Origin: Bacteroidota bacterium
GTDB taxonomy: Bacteria; Bacteroidota; Bacteroidia; Chitinophagales; Chitinophagaceae
Direction of reading: 5' to 3'
Assembly: GCA_016868585.1 (NCBI GenBank)
Contig: VGGR01000002.1
Location: forward strand, 186,001-250,000
Length of the DNA stretch: 64,000 bases
The notes under the pieces were generated by a model. The model was not told where the DNA came from. It saw only the letters and a program-made list of their open reading frames with translations, and did not search any database. Of this stretch, positions 60,985 through 64,000 are shown piece after piece. Made by a program: the position numbers and the translations under genes. How positions within the stretch are numbered: the first letter of the stretch is position 1; each line of letters begins with the position of its first letter.

Positions 60985-61266
60985 TTATACAATTGCCAAG
61001 ATATCGGATTCACGCATAATGAGGTAATCTTCCCCATCAATCTGGATTTCTGTACCGGCATATTTGCCATAGAGAACAGTGTCTCCTGACTTAACCGTTA
61101 CCGGCTCATCTTTTTTCCCGGGACCTGCGGCGATTACAGTACCGCGTTGAGGCTTTTCTTTTGCAGTGTCAGGAATAATGATACCACCGGCAGTCTTCTC
61201 TTCGGCAGCAGCAGCTTTCACAATCACCCGATCGTGAAGCGGAGTTACATTTACTTTCTTGGCCAT
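60985..61266 (-). CDS. groS: 10 kDa chaperonin GroES
   Basis: 93 residues. [20 protein letters not shown] start, mobile loop [18 protein letters not shown] and the final [14 protein letters not shown] are all standard. Caps the GroEL cavity. First gene of the groESL operon. The 52-base leader contains a small hairpin (CCCAC/GTGGG at 61300-61315), and upstream lies an inverted repeat (61371-61397). Confidence 0.99.
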   Translation of the reverse strand: MAKKVNVTPLHDRVIVKAAAAEEKTAGGIIIPDTAKEKPQRGTVIAAGPGKKDEPVTVKSGDTVLYGKYAGTEIQIDGEDYLIMRESDILAIV

Positions 61267-61318
61267 AGCTTGTTTTGATTTTGTTATTTAATTGTCTGAC
61301 CCACCCAACAGTGGGCTG

Positions 61319-61326
61319 CAAAGTTA
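61319..61326 (-). promoter_or_regulatory. Promoter -7 element for groESL
   Basis: TAACTTTG on the - strand, 52 bases upstream of the groES ATG. No good -33 element at standard spacing, which could mean activator dependence or an alternative sigma factor. Confidence 0.55.
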
Positions 61327-61370
61327 CTATAAATAGTATGCCATCCTGTTTTTTGGCAATTGTCTTACAT

Positions 61371-61397
61371 TTTTTGTCAGAAATCTAACGACAAAAA
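61371..61397 (-). promoter_or_regulatory. Inverted repeat upstream of groESL
   Basis: On the + strand TTTTTGTC and GACAAAAA are perfect 8-bp arms separated by 11 bases. With one bulged T the match extends to CATTTTT(T)GTC and GACAAAAATG. The left arm plus spacer (TTTTTGTCAGAAA) recurs upstream of dnaK. It lies about 45-70 bases upstream of the -7 element, the place for a transcription factor site. It is not a CIRCE element. Confidence 0.45.
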
Positions 61398-61455
61398 TGC
61401 TCATCGGTAACTCTTTTTGGAACACCTCTGCCATTTTTTCAGTAATCGTTTGTCC

Positions 61456-61486
61456 TTGCAGGGCAATGGATTATAAACTATATTTG
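61456..61486 (+). promoter_or_regulatory. Complete promoter for the nusB operon
   Basis: TTG at 61456-61458, a 20-base spacer, and TATATTTG at 61479-61486, 23 bases before the nusB ATG. This is the only site in the window where I see both -33 and -7 elements at standard spacing. Confidence 0.65.
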
Positions 61487-61509
61487 CAGCGATAATAGCT
61501 CATTGAAAC

Positions 61510-62439
61510 ATGATCAGTCGAAGAAATATTCGGGTAAAAGTGATGCAGGTGCTTTATGCGTTATCCACAATAGAAGAAACACCTGCCTCCATTCGATTAA
61601 AGACTCAATTAGATCAACATTTTGAGCATACCCGGGACCTCTTCACTTACCTAACCTGGTTTTTAACGCAGGTCCTGCGCTATACCGAGACTTATGCACT
61701 CCAAAAAGCCTCTAAACACCTGCCTACTGAGGCAGATTTAAATATTAATATCAAACTAGCTGGCAATGAGTTGCTCTGGCAGATTCTTGAAAAGGAGGAC
61801 TTCAAAAAACAGGTAAGTCGTTTAAAGCCTGAGTCCAGAACTGAACCTGAGCTGTTACGGAAAATTCATATGCAACTTTTAGACACAAGTGTTTACAAGG
61901 AATATATTGCAAACAGCAAAAGGGATAAGCAAGAAGAAAGAAAGATAATGGAATTCATTTTGAATGATCTTCTTCTTGCTAACCCTGTTTTTCTTTCACA
62001 CATTGGTGAACTATTTGGGAACTTTGATGACGATGGGGAATCCATTGTTCAATTAATCGGCTCTTTATTGCAGAAACCCTCTTCGTTTTCCCTCGACACC
62101 TTGATAGATCCAGAAAAAGAAAAATTTGCACATGCGCTCTTACGGACAACAGTAGAAAAAGACAAGCACTTACAATCGCTGATTGTCCCTAAATTAAAAA
62201 ACTGGGATCCAGACCGCATAGCGGTTTTGGACATGATCATGATGAAAATGGGCGTAGCGGAATTTCTTTATTTTGAAACAATTCCCCCTAAAGTAACGCT
62301 TAACGAATACATTGATCTTGCCAAGGAATACAGTACCGTCCAAAGTGGTCATTTTGTAAATGGAATCCTGGATAGTATTAGAAAAGAATTGGAAGAACAA
62401 GGGAAACTCCATAAAATTGATTTTAAAAAAAATAGATAA
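61510..62439 (+). CDS. nusB: Transcription antitermination factor NusB (long form)
   Basis: 309 residues, about twice E. coli NusB (139), as usual in Bacteroidota. It begins MISRRNIRVKVMQVLYALST and ends with the RNA-binding NusB core VTLNEYIDLAKEYSTVQSGHFVNGILD. The middle part is an all-helical lineage extension. Works with NusE (S10) at boxA sites in rRNA operons. First gene of nusB, DUF1573, yajC, coaE. Confidence 0.93.
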   Translation: MISRRNIRVKVMQVLYALSTIEETPASIRLKTQLDQHFEHTRDLFTYLTWFLTQVLRYTETYALQKASKHLPTEADLNINIKLAGNELLWQILEKEDFKKQVSRLKPESRTEPELLRKIHMQLLDTSVYKEYIANSKRDKQEERKIMEFILNDLLLANPVFLSHIGELFGNFDDDGESIVQLIGSLLQKPSSFSLDTLIDPEKEKFAHALLRTTVEKDKHLQSLIVPKLKNWDPDRIAVLDMIMMKMGVAEFLYFETIPPKVTLNEYIDLAKEYSTVQSGHFVNGILDSIRKELEEQGKLHKIDFKKNR

Positions 62440-62449
62440 CTACCCGTAT

Positions 62450-62917
62450 ATGAAAAGACTCCTGCTGTTAATTGTCCTCCCCTCAATAATAGTTGCAGGT
62501 TGCAGAGATTTACCTGCTAATACGGATGCGCCGGCAGTTACAACTATCATGGATGCCGGCACAGAAAAAAAGTCACAAGAGGATACCACACAATTCACCC
62601 AACTTACCTGGTCAGATACCACCGATCAATCGCTTGGGAAATTAACCCCTGGAAAAGAGATTGAAATCACCTGGCGTTTTAAAAACACAGGTAAACGTCC
62701 GTTGATCGTTGAAGGAGTAACTGCTCCTTGTGGATGCACCATTCCTGAAAAACCCGAAAAGCCCCTATTGCCCGGTGAAGAGGGAATCATCAAAGCAAAG
62801 TTTAACGGGAGTGGCACAGGATATATCGTTAAACAAGTTCATGTGGTTGCCAACACCAACCCTTCTAAAAATCACACCCTGAGCTTTTCAGGGGAAATAC
62901 CAGCACAAAAACAATAA
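62450..62917 (+). CDS. DUF1573 lipoprotein
   Basis: About 155 residues. ATG 62450 gives a lipoprotein signal (MKRLLLLIVLPSIIVAGC). The DUF1573 domain, an Ig-like fold, is recognisable from WRFKNTGKRPLIVEGVTAPCGCTIPE and LLPGEEGIIKAKFNGSG. Function unknown; the family is common in Bacteroidota. Starts 10 bases after nusB; a longer frame from 62360 overlaps nusB and lacks the lipobox. Confidence 0.88.
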   Translation: MKRLLLLIVLPSIIVAGCRDLPANTDAPAVTTIMDAGTEKKSQEDTTQFTQLTWSDTTDQSLGKLTPGKEIEITWRFKNTGKRPLIVEGVTAPCGCTIPEKPEKPLLPGEEGIIKAKFNGSGTGYIVKQVHVVANTNPSKNHTLSFSGEIPAQKQ

Positions 62918-62926
62918 ACAATACGT

Positions 62927-63262
62927 ATGAACACTTTCTATTTATTGCAGGCAACTGCACAACCTGGTTTTGGCGGATTTCAGTTCCTTTTTTTGGGATT
63001 AATGATCTTAGTTTTTTGGCTTTTTTTCATTAGACCGCAAGCAAAACGAGCAAAAACGCAAAAGGAGTTTATTAACAACTTAGGTAAAGGCGAAAAGGTG
63101 GTAACCATTGCAGGCATTCATGCTACCATTAATAAGGTTAATGAGGACGGCACTTTACAAATTGAAACAAGTCCAGGCACATATTTGAAGATTGAAAAGT
63201 CCGCTATCAGCATGGACTGGACACAGGCTTTGAATAAGCCGGCCGCAACACAAAAAAAATAA
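62927..63262 (+). CDS. yajC: Preprotein translocase subunit YajC
   Basis: 111 residues with one membrane helix (FQFLFLGLMILVFWLFFI) followed by RPQAKRAKTQKEFINNLGKGEKVVT and the small cytosolic domain, matching YajC. Accessory of the SecDF complex. Nine bases after DUF1573 and two bases before coaE. Confidence 0.95.
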   Translation: MNTFYLLQATAQPGFGGFQFLFLGLMILVFWLFFIRPQAKRAKTQKEFINNLGKGEKVVTIAGIHATINKVNEDGTLQIETSPGTYLKIEKSAISMDWTQALNKPAATQKK

Positions 63263-63264
63263 CC

Positions 63265-63867
63265 ATGCTTCGGGTTGGCCTCACCGGCGGAATAGGCAGC
63301 GGGAAAACTACAGTTGCTCATATTTTTGAGTCACTGGGCATACCTGTATTCTATGCTGATGAAGTGGCAAAACATTTAATGACGCATAACCCAGTACTGG
63401 TTGCCGCCATCAAGGAGGAATTTGGCCATTCGGCATATCTTGGGGATTTGCTGAATAAAGAACACATCGCTGCTGTTATTTTTTCAGACCCTCAAAAGCT
63501 TTCCTGGTTGAATCAGTTAGTTCATCCAGCAACCATTGAAGCCGCCAACTATTGGTTTGAGGAACAAAAGTCGCCCTACGCCATCATGGAGGCCGCTTTA
63601 TTATTTGAAAGCGGGGCTGACAAGGGCTTAGACTATACGGTGGGAGTTGCTGCGCCCGTTGCGCTTCGGTTGGAGAGAGTAATGAAAAGAGATGGAAGTA
63701 GCCCAGCGGTAATCAAGCAGCGTATGGATAATCAACTAGATGAGGGAAGCCGTGATAATAAATGTGACTTTCTGCTCTTCAACAACAACACCAAACCACT
63801 TTTAGCACAGGTGGTAGAATTAGACAAACAGCTTAGAGTTATTTCAACCGAGAAAGGGCAAGACTAA
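63265..63867 (+). CDS. coaE: Dephospho-CoA kinase
   Basis: 200 residues. P-loop VGLTGGIGSGKTTVAHIF, the DEVAKHLM segment and the IMEAALLFESGAD loop. Catalyses the last step of CoA synthesis, ATP phosphorylation of the 3'-hydroxyl of dephospho-CoA. Last gene of the nusB operon; its 3' end overlaps the convergent aminotransferase by 29 bases. Confidence 0.96.
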   Translation: MLRVGLTGGIGSGKTTVAHIFESLGIPVFYADEVAKHLMTHNPVLVAAIKEEFGHSAYLGDLLNKEHIAAVIFSDPQKLSWLNQLVHPATIEAANYWFEEQKSPYAIMEAALLFESGADKGLDYTVGVAAPVALRLERVMKRDGSSPAVIKQRMDNQLDEGSRDNKCDFLLFNNNTKPLLAQVVELDKQLRVISTEKGQD

Positions 63868-64000
63868 TTCGGTTCCAACCCTCTTCAATTTTTTCGCGGC
63901 TATTTGCAAATGAAAAACGAATGCAACCGGGCTCACCAAATGCATCCCCCATTACAGATGTTACATGCGCAGTATTCAAAAGATACATAGATAAATCAGC
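63839..64000 (-). CDS. PLP-dependent aminotransferase, C-terminal part (aspartate aminotransferase-like)
   Basis: Fifty-three C-terminal residues run in from the right edge to the stop at 63839. GDAFGEPGCIRFSFANSREK, with the conserved arginine that binds the substrate carboxylate, then IEEGWNRISLALSRLK, matches the end of fold-type I aspartate aminotransferases. Too little is present to name the substrate. It overlaps coaE convergently. Confidence 0.85.
   Translation of the reverse strand, partial: ADLSMYLLNTAHVTSVMGDAFGEPGCIRFSFANSREKIEEGWNRISLALSRLK

Noticed and set aside
61267-61509. CIRCE/HrcA operator upstream of groES
   Set aside because: The TTAGCACTC-N9-GAGTGCTAA sequence is not present; the inverted repeat found has different arms and spacing.
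62360-62449. Longer N terminus for the DUF1573 protein
   Set aside because: It would overlap nusB by 80 bases and bury a clear lipoprotein signal that starts at 62450.

Overview
The window looks like an ordinary chromosomal stretch of a Bacteroidota bacterium, probably of the Chitinophagaceae or a close relative (family level is inference). The grounds are a type IX secretion C-terminal sorting domain on a secreted metalloprotease, at least twelve TAnnTTTG promoter -7 elements (the Bacteroidota sigma-A signature) with little Shine-Dalgarno sequence, a NagB fused to a PIG-L deacetylase domain, a long-form NusB, a UbiA-type ether-lipid-like prenyltransferase, and lipoprotein and Tat-type leaders on sugar-metabolism enzymes. 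DNA is moderately AT-rich by eye. Gene density is very high; no gap without a gene exceeds 300 bases (the largest, about 243 bases, is between groES and nusB). I see no prophage, insertion sequence or CRISPR array.

Layout. 1-9.8 kb: 5' part of dnaK, a GtrA-like membrane protein, argS, a truncated and frameshifted branching-enzyme (glgB) remnant, a sugar MFS transporter and ROK sugar kinase, a phosphodiester-glycosidase-like protein with lipA, an outer-membrane-type protein and an OsmC protein. 9.7-12.4 kb: a five-gene leftward operon (ferredoxin, IscX-like, KdsC-like, UbiA-like, Maf). 12.4-16.7 kb: topA, a methyltransferase and a SirB1-like protein. 16.7-25.7 kb: a Gfo/Idh/MocA oxidoreductase, cdd, lepB, pdhB, arginase, an RmlD-like reductase, and pfkA-pyk.

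25.7-34.4 kb is the most distinctive block: two divergent operons encoding a Gfo/Idh/MocA oxidoreductase, three xylose-isomerase-like TIM-barrel proteins, a lipoprotein cytochrome c, a DUF1080 (3-keto-disaccharide hydrolase family) protein, an MFS permease, a GMC oxidoreductase and its gluconate-dehydrogenase-type small subunit. Together they read as a respiratory-chain-coupled sugar oxidation and 3-keto-glycoside breakdown pathway. 34.4-40.7 kb is an amino-sugar salvage group: CutC, glycosylasparaginase, a GH20 hexosaminidase and NagB-PIG-L.

40.8-50.6 kb: tRNA-Arg(ACG), a beta-barrel protein, an unusual exported glutamate-racemase-like protein, rlmH, a rhomboid protease, tilS, a TPR protein, etfBA, a bifunctional-nuclease-family protein, ispE and ornithine aminotransferase. 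50.6-59.1 kb: membrane proteins, an APC permease, an ABC-F ATPase whose second nucleotide site looks dead, and the secreted metalloprotease. 59.3-64 kb: groES-groEL, the nusB-DUF1573-yajC-coaE operon, and the 3' end of an aminotransferase gene.

The points most worth a second look are the 3-keto-sugar cluster, the exported racemase-like protein, the natural E-to-Q ABC-F protein, a sequence element shared upstream of dnaK and groES, terminator-like or operator-like palindromes at the starts of two genes, and predicted leaderless transcripts.
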